Origin: Paludibacteraceae bacterium
Lineage (GTDB): Bacteria > Bacteroidota > Bacteroidia > Bacteroidales > Paludibacteraceae
NCBI GenBank assembly: GCA_024693065.1
Contig: JAILLP010000001.1
Location: 1 to 45,397 of the forward strand
Direction of reading: 5' to 3'
DNA length: 45,397 nt
In this document: positions 1-7,776 of the stretch, piece after piece
How the letters are laid out: each line of letters opens with the position of its first letter
Position numbering within the stretch: position 1 is the first letter of the stretch
Notes under the pieces: model-generated
Seen by the model: the letters and a program-made list of their open reading frames with translations, nothing else
The model's database searches: none
What the model was told of the DNA's origin: nothing
Translations under genes and position numbers: made by a program

Positions 1-1146
1 AGGCTCCATCCTAAGGATTACAAGGAGGTGGCCTACGTGGGCATGAACGAGCTCTACTACTTCCAAGTCCACAGCCTCTTCCCTGAGGTGAAGGTGGACG
101 CCAAGGCGAAGGAGGCCTTCACGTTCTACTACGAATTGGCAAAGAAACGTTGGCAGGACTTCTCCCTCTACGGTAGGGCGCTGGCCGCCATCGCCTTCCA
201 TCGGGGCGGTGACAAGGAGCTGGCGAAGACCATCGTGGAGTCGATCCGTGAGTTCTCCACGACGACCGACGAGATGGGTATGTTCTGGCTGAAGAACGAG
301 AGCGGTTATCTGTGGTACCAAGCCCCGATCTCCGCCCATACGCGCCTGATGGAGGCCTTGGAGGTGGTGGACCCTAAGGTGCAGGAACAGGACGAGATGC
401 GCCTGTGGCTGCTCAACCAGAAGCGTACGCAGAACTGGGACAATACGATCGCCAACGTGGATGCCTTGAACGTGCTGCTCCTGAGCGGTTCCGACTGGCT
501 CTCCAACGATAACCAGGTGACCATCAAGCTGGGAGGCGAGACCGTCCAGCCTGAGAAGACCGAGGCGGGCACGGGCTACTTCACGCACTACATCAATGGC
601 GACGATGTGAAGCCTGCCATGGGACATGTGGAGCTGAAAAGCGAAGCGGGCGGCAATATCTCCTGGGGTGCGCTCTACTGGCAGTTCGAGGAGGAGATCG
701 ATAAGGTTTTGAAGAACAAAACAGCGCTCCACGTGGAGAAGATGGTGATGCTGGAGACGCGTGAGAACGGCAAGCCTATCCTGAAGACGATCGAGGAGGG
801 CACGAAGCTCTCCGTGGGCGATAAGCTGGTGGTGCGTGTGACGTTGCGCACCGACCGCGACATGGACTATGTCTCCCTGAAGGACCAGCGGGCCAGCTGC
901 CTGGAGCCTACGCGACAACTCTCCGGCTACCGTTGCAGCGAAGGCACCTGCTACTACCAGTCGCCGAAGGATGCCGCCATGTACTACTTCTTCGACCATC
1001 TCTCGAAGGGCACCTACGTCTTCGAGTACCCGCTTTGGGTGACCCATGCGGGCGACTACAGCAACGGAATCACCTCGGCACAATGCCTCTATGCCCCTGA
1101 GTTCCTGACGAACACGGGAAGCGTACGGATACGGGTGGATAAGTGA
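1..1146 (+). CDS. Alpha-2-macroglobulin family protein, C-terminal part (5' end outside window)
   Basis: The reading frame is open from base 1, so this is the 3' part of a longer gene; the GTG at 28 is only an internal codon. The visible ~380 residues start in a helical region with WYQAPISAHTRLMEA and NWDNTIANVDALNVLL, typical of the end of the alpha-toroid (thioester-type) domain of large bacterial alpha-2-macroglobulins. A beta-rich segment follows (GALYWQFEE, then VGDKLVVRVTLRTDRDMDYVSLKD), ending in the receptor-binding-like last domain with FEYPLWVTHAGDYSNG. Bacterial family members are large periplasmic or envelope proteins thought to trap proteases. Whether a thioester CxEQ motif exists cannot be seen because that part lies upstream. 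The following genes are convergent. The family is fairly certain; the function is inferred. Confidence 0.85.
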   Translation, partial: RLHPKDYKEVAYVGMNELYYFQVHSLFPEVKVDAKAKEAFTFYYELAKKRWQDFSLYGRALAAIAFHRGGDKELAKTIVESIREFSTTTDEMGMFWLKNESGYLWYQAPISAHTRLMEALEVVDPKVQEQDEMRLWLLNQKRTQNWDNTIANVDALNVLLLSGSDWLSNDNQVTIKLGGETVQPEKTEAGTGYFTHYINGDDVKPAMGHVELKSEAGGNISWGALYWQFEEEIDKVLKNKTALHVEKMVMLETRENGKPILKTIEEGTKLSVGDKLVVRVTLRTDRDMDYVSLKDQRASCLEPTRQLSGYRCSEGTCYYQSPKDAAMYYFFDHLSKGTYVFEYPLWVTHAGDYSNGITSAQCLYAPEFLTNTGSVRIRVDK

Positions 1147-1158
1147 TGATGGGAACTC

Positions 1159-1809
1159 CTAGAAAAGCGAACTGATCTTTTTCCCTATCCAATGGGAGAA
1201 CAAAAGATTCAGCGACAGGAAGCATATGCCCGCCAATCCAGATAAGAGAAACGAGAGAATCTCTAAATTAAAAGATCCCCAGATGCAGGTGCAGAATGCA
1301 CAAATAGGGAATAGTATGCCGGCGGTTATCAATCCGGGAACATAGTGCCGACAGACTATCGACGTATAGATGTATGAGAAGAATCCGATGCTGGGGTTTT
1401 GTGTGGCGGAAGTCTCCATCCCTGGAACATACCTGCGGATCAAACATCCTTGGATGATATGAACCAGCAGATGCAAGGTGTATGCGAGGAAAATGCCGAA
1501 GAGGAAGAGGTCCCAACCCCTTTGTATGGATAGGTAGATTGCCAGCACGATCACGATAGACTCCACTATCACGGCAAATGCGAACGCCTTGGTGTCCATC
1601 GTGAGCAGATGGTCAAACACTTTCCCCAGTTTAGGAAGCCGTTGCTTTAGGGTCGGTGCGTTTTTCTGCACCCATTCATGTTGGAAGACAATCTCCTCCA
1701 CCTCGTGGGCGATAATGCCAAATAGAAATAAAACGATACTAAAAAATAAGACTGCTGCTATTCCATCCATTTTTGTAATCTGTTGTGTATAAGTAAAATA
1801 ATCAATCAA
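1159..1809 (-). CDS. HXXEE-motif integral membrane protein
   Basis: 216 residues, very hydrophobic, with about five or six predicted membrane helices. Near the N-terminus is HEVEEIVFQHEW, which matches the HXXEE signature that names a family of small membrane proteins of unknown function. Further motifs such as HLLVHIIQGCLIRRYVPG place extra His and Arg residues in or near helices, compatible with metal or polar substrate handling, though this is not established. It lies 25 bp downstream of the LRR gene on the same strand and is probably co-transcribed with it. The family assignment rests on the motif and topology. Confidence 0.75.
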   Translation of the reverse strand: MIDYFTYTQQITKMDGIAAVLFFSIVLFLFGIIAHEVEEIVFQHEWVQKNAPTLKQRLPKLGKVFDHLLTMDTKAFAFAVIVESIVIVLAIYLSIQRGWDLFLFGIFLAYTLHLLVHIIQGCLIRRYVPGMETSATQNPSIGFFSYIYTSIVCRHYVPGLITAGILFPICAFCTCIWGSFNLEILSFLLSGLAGICFLSLNLLFSHWIGKKISSLF

Positions 1810-1834
1810 TAAGTACTATTGTGGGATAGTCATA

Positions 1835-4186
1835 TCATATCGAATATTTGTAAAATAGAGCATAAAACAGAATGATAAAGGCATATGCCACCAGTATGAT
1901 GCCTATGATAACCCCTACCGCCAGCAATATTGTTATCCCAAGGGAGAAGTCGAAGAGATGGTGCAATATGCCGGATATGACGACCAACGCTATTGTGAAT
2001 GGAACAAGATGAAAGTCTCTGACTATCTCATGGAGAGCCGTCTGAAAGCTACGTTTGTAGGCGTCCCTGTCTATAAATACGTTCTCCAGATCCTTCGGGC
2101 GTTGCAGCTGGTCGCATCCCATGAATGCCCATGCCTCGATCCTTTTCAGGGAAGATGGATAGTTGATGGAACGTAACGATTTGCAGTCCTCAAAGGCATA
2201 GCTGTGGATGGTCTCCACCCCTTCCGACAACACAACCTCCTCCAGACACGATTCACGGAACGCATACTCTGCGAGCTCCTTCATTGTGGATGGTATCTGA
2301 ATGGTTTCCAATCTTGTACACTCTTGGAAAATGTTTCCCTCCATGGTGGTTACCCCCTCGGGAATCTCCACATGCTCCAATGATGTGCAGCTTGAAAACA
2401 TGTGCTCTTCAATGGTTTTTGTGTTGGCGGGCCAACTGAGGGTTTCCAGCCTTTCACAACCGCTGAAGCACCCTCTTCCAATCTCCTCCAGACTCTCAGG
2501 AAGCACCACTTCCTTCAGATGCGTGCATGCAACTAATGTGTTTCCACCGATGCGTTTTAACCCTTTTGGGAAGGCAATGCGCTTTAGCTTTTCGCAACTG
2601 TCAAACGCATTAGCCCCAATCTCCTTCAAATGCTCGGGAAGGCGGATCTCTTCCAACTTTTTGCAATTGCTGAAGGCGTTTCTGTCAATCACTTCGAGGC
2701 TGTCGGGCAACACCACTTTCTCCAGGTTGTCGCAAGAGTTGAACGCCCTGTTTCCGATGACTTTCACCCCCTCGGGAATGACCGCCACCACAATGTCTTC
2801 CCTATCACAGTATTTCTCTTCCATCACGATGAGGCATTCCTTCTGCCCGTCATGGTAGCTCTCGTGGCGGGCTTTTGTGGTCTTCGCCGTGACGATGCGC
2901 CCTATGAAGGGGGAGTCGTCCTTCTCGAAGTATCGAGGGGCAACCTTTACCTTCGGGTCAATCTCTAGTTTCTTGAGCTTCACGCAATTGTCGAACGCTC
3001 CGCTCTCTATTTCCTTCAGGGAGCGAGGCAGTGTGAGCGCTGTCAACGATGTGCAGCTGTCGAACGCGTCCTGAGGAATGGTTTCTATGCCTTCGGGGAT
3101 GTTTATCTTACTCAGTTGGTGGCAGTTCCTGAAGAGTGAGTCGCCGAACTCCCTCATGGAGTGGGGGAGTGTGACCTCCTTGAGTGCGAGGCAATACCTG
3201 AAGGCGTTGTCATCGATCACCTCGCATCCTTCGTCGACGACCACTTTGGTTATCTCATGGTTGAGATAAAAGGCGAAGGCTGATATCCCTTTGATGCCGG
3301 AAAGGTGCACTTCCCCTTTGCAGGATGATCCGTCGACTATCCATCCGTTGAGGATGAATGGAGTGCCTTCCTTCTGCCGTGCCTTTTGGTACGGGGTGTT
3401 GCGGAATGCGTAACCATATATGCGCAGCTTCTCGTTCTTCGGAAGCACCACCTCCTCCAACGAGGTGCAGTCCCTGAAAATGGCTTCGGACAGGTTCTCC
3501 ATATTGGCTGGCAACACAACCTTCCTGAGAGAAGTGCACCCTTCGAAAGCTGAGTAGGAAACGAATTCCACCGTGTCGGGGCAGACGACGCTGGTGAGCT
3601 TGGTGTTATCAGCGAAAGCTCCGCAGTTCACCCCTTTCACGTAATCTGGTATGACTAGGTCGCCTTGGCATTTCTTTCCGTCGATAATCTCGTTGTTGAT
3701 GACCACCAAAGGGTCTTTCTTGCGTAGTTCGGTCAGGAAGGCGGTGTTTTCGAACACATTGAGTCTGAAGCTGGTATAGTCTAACGTATCGTCCAGCTCC
3801 ACTTCCCTTAAGTTGGTGCAGTTGGCGAAGGCTTCGTCCCAGATGTTGATTTCCTGCGTTCCCGGGTGGATGACGACACGCTCCAGGGAGGTGCATCCTG
3901 AAAATGCGTTCCCATAGATGTTTCCCAGTCCTTGGGGGAAAATGAGCTCCTTCAGTCGTGGGCAATCCGCGAAAGCCCTATTTCCGATCGATTCCAACCC
4001 TTCCGAAAACACAACCTCCTCCAACGCCTCCATCTCTTTGAACGCCTCTTTTTTGATCTCTTTCACGGAGCTTGGGAAGACGATGCGCTTGATTGTGTCC
4101 ATGTCGCTGGGGGTGTCAAACCATCCTATGGACTCGACATCGTCGTGATAGGTCAGTGTGTTATTGTTTACGGAATAATTCCTCAT
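1835..4186 (-). CDS. BspA-like leucine-rich repeat protein with C-terminal membrane anchor
   Basis: 783 residues. Most of the chain (about 30-730) is a regular array of ~23-residue repeats of the form IxxxAFxxCxxLxxxxLPxxLxxI, for example IGNRAFADCPRLKELIFPQGL, the LRR_5 repeat of BspA-type proteins. Such proteins often mediate binding to host proteins or other cells. The N-terminus (MRNYSVNNNTLTYHDD) has no signal peptide. The last ~50 residues contain two strongly hydrophobic stretches (PFTIALVVISGILHHLF and ITILLAVGVIIGIILVAYAF), so the protein looks tail-anchored with the repeats probably on the cytoplasmic side. That is unusual for this repeat class. It precedes the HXXEE membrane gene in a likely two-gene operon. 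Confidence 0.85.
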   Translation of the reverse strand: MRNYSVNNNTLTYHDDVESIGWFDTPSDMDTIKRIVFPSSVKEIKKEAFKEMEALEEVVFSEGLESIGNRAFADCPRLKELIFPQGLGNIYGNAFSGCTSLERVVIHPGTQEINIWDEAFANCTNLREVELDDTLDYTSFRLNVFENTAFLTELRKKDPLVVINNEIIDGKKCQGDLVIPDYVKGVNCGAFADNTKLTSVVCPDTVEFVSYSAFEGCTSLRKVVLPANMENLSEAIFRDCTSLEEVVLPKNEKLRIYGYAFRNTPYQKARQKEGTPFILNGWIVDGSSCKGEVHLSGIKGISAFAFYLNHEITKVVVDEGCEVIDDNAFRYCLALKEVTLPHSMREFGDSLFRNCHQLSKINIPEGIETIPQDAFDSCTSLTALTLPRSLKEIESGAFDNCVKLKKLEIDPKVKVAPRYFEKDDSPFIGRIVTAKTTKARHESYHDGQKECLIVMEEKYCDREDIVVAVIPEGVKVIGNRAFNSCDNLEKVVLPDSLEVIDRNAFSNCKKLEEIRLPEHLKEIGANAFDSCEKLKRIAFPKGLKRIGGNTLVACTHLKEVVLPESLEEIGRGCFSGCERLETLSWPANTKTIEEHMFSSCTSLEHVEIPEGVTTMEGNIFQECTRLETIQIPSTMKELAEYAFRESCLEEVVLSEGVETIHSYAFEDCKSLRSINYPSSLKRIEAWAFMGCDQLQRPKDLENVFIDRDAYKRSFQTALHEIVRDFHLVPFTIALVVISGILHHLFDFSLGITILLAVGVIIGIILVAYAFIILFYALFYKYSI

Positions 4187-4279
4187 GCTGCATGGATTTT
4201 AGGGGAGGTATGTTTTTAGTTTCTTGAAGATATGGGTACGGATTATTTTTCGGATAATATCAGATACCAACACTTTCTG

Positions 4280-4287
4280 CAAATATA
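4280..4287 (-). promoter_or_regulatory. -7 promoter element for the LRR operon
   Basis: The minus strand reads TATATTTG, an exact match to the Bacteroides TAnnTTTG -7 element, about 93 bp before the LRR start codon. No good TTTG -33 element is seen at 19-21 bp, so this is a moderate call. Confidence 0.5.
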
Positions 4288-4352
4288 TGGATTCTTGTGA
4301 CATTCTTTCCCTGCTCCGCTCCCTTTTTTGCGTTGGGGGCGCTGTAAATAGG

Positions 4353-4391
4353 AAGCCCCCCTGCAGATGCCAGATCTGACCAGGGGGGCTT
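4353..4391 (-). terminator. GC-rich hairpin after the first surface-protein operon
   Basis: Arms AAGCCCCCCTG and CAGGGGGGCTT form an 11-bp stem, with a second CAGAT/ATCTG stem inside the loop. It lies 62 bp past the stop codon of the 776-residue gene. No T-tract follows, so it may be a terminator of the U-poor type or an mRNA-stabilising hairpin. The same hairpin follows the duplicated operon at 7674-7712. Confidence 0.55.
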
Positions 4392-4453
4392 GCCATAATT
4401 GTATCAGGTAGTTATCTATTGGTTTTCAATAGATTCAATTGAATATCCGGGAT

Positions 4454-6784
4454 TTACTCGGTAACGTCACGTACTAGGCGGACGGAGCAACCAAATTTAC
4501 GAGCGAAATCCCCCACATTGTAATAGACACTGCAAAGATCCCTATTATGGTGTTCGTAGGTCGCAGCCATGCATTCCATATAGATATACATTGCTTGTCC
4601 ACCGTCATTAGTTTCATGGGAAATAGACCAGTAGGAACCTTCTGTCCAGCTGCTCATTCCTGTGTCATCCGCGTCCCAGAAGTGGTCGGTAAGAACCATT
4701 CCTGCGCTAGGCAAGAAAACGGCTCCTTGTGCTTCCATACGAGTCCACAACTCTTTTGAGTAGACATTGCTTCCATAATTCACATCTGCTCCGTAGGATG
4801 CGAATTTCTCCATGTCAGGCTGGTCTGTATAAGGTAGGTCGGAGTCGAAATTCCAGTTGTCAGGCAAGAGAACTATTCCTTCCTTCCCACATACTGTTGC
4901 AGGTGCGCATAGACTGGTTCTGCCTATCTTTCTGTTCATAAGGTATTCCCACTCCTCTTTCGTGAGGGTACGCCAGATGTTTGGTGTGTTGCCGCCATTG
5001 GAGATAGCGTTGTTCACTCCCCAATCGAATTTAGTGCCTGCCGCATCCGAATTGCCCAAACAGTGTGCATAGGACGAGCTATATTCGAAGTGTTGAACAG
5101 GGTCAAACGCATAACCCGAGGATGCCCATGAAAAACTATCAAACCATCCATCTTCTGTAACCGTAAAAGATGATCCCCACCATTCAGGGTTCTGAATATA
5201 TTCATATTGGGCCTCCGCGAAACGCCAAATCTTTGTGTTTTTGTTGTACTGAAGATTTCCTTGCGAGAAATTTACCTGCTTGGTTTCCGAAACTGAGAAC
5301 TTACCGTTGAGTAGACCAGCTTTCATGTCAACATTTGACAAATCACCCGGTTCGTCAGGGTAATAGTTGTTTATCTCCTCGAGTGTCATCTCACCTTCCG
5401 TGGAGGTCTCTTCCGTCGTTTCTTCGCCCATTATTTTTATGGCTGTGCTATCCGGTATCACGAGACGATAAGCACACTTAGATCTGCCGGAGGATTCACT
5501 TTCACTAATGAAGCTGTTTTTGTAATAATTACCATTTGGCGTAGGGTAGGCGTGATCGACACGTAGGTCTAAAAGTGTACATAACAAGCCCCAAGACCAG
5601 TACTGATCGCATGGCATGAAGACTGCACCTAGCGCTTCCATTCTTGACCATGTTTTCTTGTCATACACGTTGATGGTGTAGTCTTCCGCTTTTGGTGTGA
5701 AGGCTAAATCTGAAGGAGTGGTCCAATCATCCGGCAAGAAAACAAATCCTTTCATTCCTCCCACTTCCGCTTTCGAATAGAGTTTGTCCGCATTGTTTCT
5801 TTCATATAAGAGATATTCCCACCCGTCATATTTGAGGATTATCCATTGGTCTACTTCTTTTACCGCATCTCGGTCATAGTCGATACGATATCCATAATAT
5901 GGATCATAGTACCAGGCATAATAAGGGCATTCCATGCCATTTATGGTTCCGAATTCAAAATGGTCGACCCAAGCTTTCGGAGGGTATTGGCAATAATCCA
6001 TATAACTCTTCCCGAGAATGTCGAGTTGATCCTTGGCGAATCTCCATTCGTTCTTTGTGTTGTGGTATTGCATGATGCCTCTGGAGAAGTGTACTTGTAC
6101 CCCTTCCTTAATGGAGAACTTGCCTGGCAACACACCGTTTTTAGCGGCAGATTTGTAGACCGTATCTGTAGGAACGGTGTCGGTAGGAATAGTATCCGTG
6201 ATGCCTGTCGGGATGGTATCGCTAGGAATCGTGTCGACCGGTGGCACCTGCAATTGTGCGGAGATGGAATCCAAAGCCGCCTCGAGCGCCTCGATCTTGC
6301 TTTGCCACTCGGCTTCCTTCTCCTCTAAGGCGCTCTGGATCTTGGTGTCGATGATATCGCTCAGGAACTTCTCATCCACCTTTTCAGAGAAGAATGAGCG
6401 CTGCGCATAGAGTGCGTAAGGAACGCTCAGCAATTGTGAGGTGACGGAGATGCTCTTGCCGTTCAGCTCGGCTGTGGAGCGGATGTAGAACGGACCATTG
6501 CTCCAATCGATGGCGGTGAAGTCGTACGAAGTCAATCCTCCTCCGACCTCAAGTGTGATGACTCCATTGACAGTGGTGGCGGTGGTGTGGTTCTCGGAAT
6601 AGATAACCGGGCCCTCAATGGAGCCTTGCAGTATGGATACCTGAACCTCCAAATTCTGGTTGGTGATCACGTTGCCTATCGCATCGCGTATTACAGCTTG
6701 ATAGGTGAGTCTTTGTGGAACTTGCGCCGACAACGACACAAACCACAACATTGTCATCGTGACAATCGTAATAATTTTTTTCAT
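4454..6784 (-). CDS. Large secreted coiled-coil surface protein, copy 1
   Basis: 776 residues with signal peptide (cleavage near VSLSA-QVPQ). Residues ~22-130 form the Bacteroidota N-terminal module seen in many adhesin or tail-fibre-like proteins (LTYQAVIRDAIGNVI, then LLSVPYALYAQ). A coiled coil (~133-175) and a Thr/Pro/Asp linker of DTIPTDT repeats (~180-210) follow. Next come two copies of a ~260-residue domain, each beginning LLxGKFSVSE..VNFSQGNLQY....WRFA, containing WRTLTKEEWEYL and ending YRLV or VRLVRD. The second half resembles the FGE/'major paralogous domain' style of Bacteroides surface proteins. No T9SS sorting domain is present. It is 73 bp downstream of a small T9SS-sorted gene and is a duplicate of the gene at 7777-10131. 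A structural or adhesin role is inferred. Confidence 0.75.
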   Translation of the reverse strand: MKKIITIVTMTMLWFVSLSAQVPQRLTYQAVIRDAIGNVITNQNLEVQVSILQGSIEGPVIYSENHTTATTVNGVITLEVGGGLTSYDFTAIDWSNGPFYIRSTAELNGKSISVTSQLLSVPYALYAQRSFFSEKVDEKFLSDIIDTKIQSALEEKEAEWQSKIEALEAALDSISAQLQVPPVDTIPSDTIPTGITDTIPTDTVPTDTVYKSAAKNGVLPGKFSIKEGVQVHFSRGIMQYHNTKNEWRFAKDQLDILGKSYMDYCQYPPKAWVDHFEFGTINGMECPYYAWYYDPYYGYRIDYDRDAVKEVDQWIILKYDGWEYLLYERNNADKLYSKAEVGGMKGFVFLPDDWTTPSDLAFTPKAEDYTINVYDKKTWSRMEALGAVFMPCDQYWSWGLLCTLLDLRVDHAYPTPNGNYYKNSFISESESSGRSKCAYRLVIPDSTAIKIMGEETTEETSTEGEMTLEEINNYYPDEPGDLSNVDMKAGLLNGKFSVSETKQVNFSQGNLQYNKNTKIWRFAEAQYEYIQNPEWWGSSFTVTEDGWFDSFSWASSGYAFDPVQHFEYSSSYAHCLGNSDAAGTKFDWGVNNAISNGGNTPNIWRTLTKEEWEYLMNRKIGRTSLCAPATVCGKEGIVLLPDNWNFDSDLPYTDQPDMEKFASYGADVNYGSNVYSKELWTRMEAQGAVFLPSAGMVLTDHFWDADDTGMSSWTEGSYWSISHETNDGGQAMYIYMECMAATYEHHNRDLCSVYYNVGDFARKFGCSVRLVRDVTE

Positions 6785-6857
6785 GTGTAATAAAAAGTTA
6801 ATAATTATTGTTTTTCAAAGTATGTCTGCGGTCCAAGCCTTTCTGCGCCTGTGACCA

Positions 6858-7319
6858 TTATTTTTTGACGATGCTGAACGACTTGACTACCGATTTGCCG
6901 CGTGTCAGCGTGAGGTTGTAAAGCCCGGACGCGTAGCGGGAGAAGTCGATGCGGGTCTCACTATCCCTCACGGGAGCGACCAACAACTGCTGCCCCTCCG
7001 CATTGGTCAGGGTCATCGTCAGGTTCTTTAACTCGCCCGTCCTTAGCACGAGCACATCTTTCGTGGGGTTCGGATAGACCGTGAGGAGCGAGACGTCGGT
7101 GAGCTCCAACCCGGTGGTGGTCGCCACACTGTACGGGATGAGGTTACCCGTCGAGAGGGAACCATCCTCCGCTTCCAAAGCCACCGCATTCCCTACCACA
7201 TGGTAGAGCGTCATGTCATTTTCCGCTTTCTCGGCCGCCGAACTGTAGACGTTCGTCTGGGAGTGGCATAGTATTGGTACCCCCATCAGCGTCGCTAGCA
7301 TGAATACTTGCTTTAGCAT
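6858..7319 (-). CDS. Small T9SS type A sorting-domain protein, copy 1
   Basis: 153 residues: signal peptide (MLKQVFMLATLMGVPILCHS), a short middle with GSLSTGNLIPYSVATTTGLE, and a C-terminal ~75-residue sorting domain (VYPNPTKDVLVLRTG, then ASGLYNLTLTRG and VKSFSIVKK). The YPNP start, the GLYxLxL strand and the final KSFSIVKK are hallmarks of the type A C-terminal domain of type IX secretion substrates. Apart from the sorting domain little is left, so it is one of the very short T9SS substrates that sit beside tail-fibre-like genes in Bacteroidota. It is first in its operon, behind a strong promoter and a long leader. Confidence 0.8.
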   Translation of the reverse strand: MLKQVFMLATLMGVPILCHSQTNVYSSAAEKAENDMTLYHVVGNAVALEAEDGSLSTGNLIPYSVATTTGLELTDVSLLTVYPNPTKDVLVLRTGELKNLTMTLTNAEGQQLLVAPVRDSETRIDFSRYASGLYNLTLTRGKSVVKSFSIVKK

Positions 7320-7540
7320 AATAATGAATAATAATTATTTATTTTACTTTAAGTATGTAATGTGCTTATTAATAGATATTTACAAATTATAAGCAAGCGT
7401 AAAAATAGAAGGAAACATACACATTAAACAACCAACAATTACTCTTCAACTTCTTGGAATGCACGCTTGCTCACATGAATATTTGTAAATATTCACATGT
7501 AATTATACGCATCAACACTATCAATCAATTAATTCTTTCG

Positions 7541-7572
7541 CAAAGATAATGGAAAGATTGCCTTAAATCAAA
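7541..7572 (-). promoter_or_regulatory. Bacteroides-type promoter for surface operon copy 1
   Basis: On the minus strand TTTG (7572-7569), then 20 bp, then TATCTTTG (7548-7541). This is a full match to the -33/-7 consensus. It implies a 5' leader of about 215 nt before the start at 7319. The leader is partly conserved in the duplicate, for example AGCAAGCGT and GTAAATATTCAC blocks on the plus strand. Confidence 0.8.
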
Positions 7573-7673
7573 ATGTTTGATACGGTAAATTTCTGATAAA
7601 GTGTTTTTTTGATGAATAGTCAATTTTTCCCCGTTCTGCTCCCTTTTTTGCGGGGGGGGGCGTTGTAAATAGG

Positions 7674-7712
7674 AAGCCCCCCTGCAGATGATGGATCTGA
7701 TCGGGGGGGCTT
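7674..7712 (-). terminator. GC-rich hairpin after the second surface-protein operon
   Basis: Arms AAGCCCCCC and GGGGGGCTT with an internal CAGAT/ATCTG stem, 64 bp after the 784-residue gene's stop codon and before the promoter of the next operon. It is the duplicate of the hairpin at 4353-4391. A G9 run lies nearby at 7652-7660. No T-tract follows. Confidence 0.55.
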
Positions 7713-7776
7713 GCCATAATTGTACCTGATAGGAATCTATTGTTTTTCAACAGATTCAATCGGGGATATCCAATGC

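Noticed and set aside
7652-7660. G9 tract as a phase-variation switch
   Set aside because: It lies beyond the terminal hairpin, not in a coding frame or between promoter boxes, and could also be a sequencing-length artefact.
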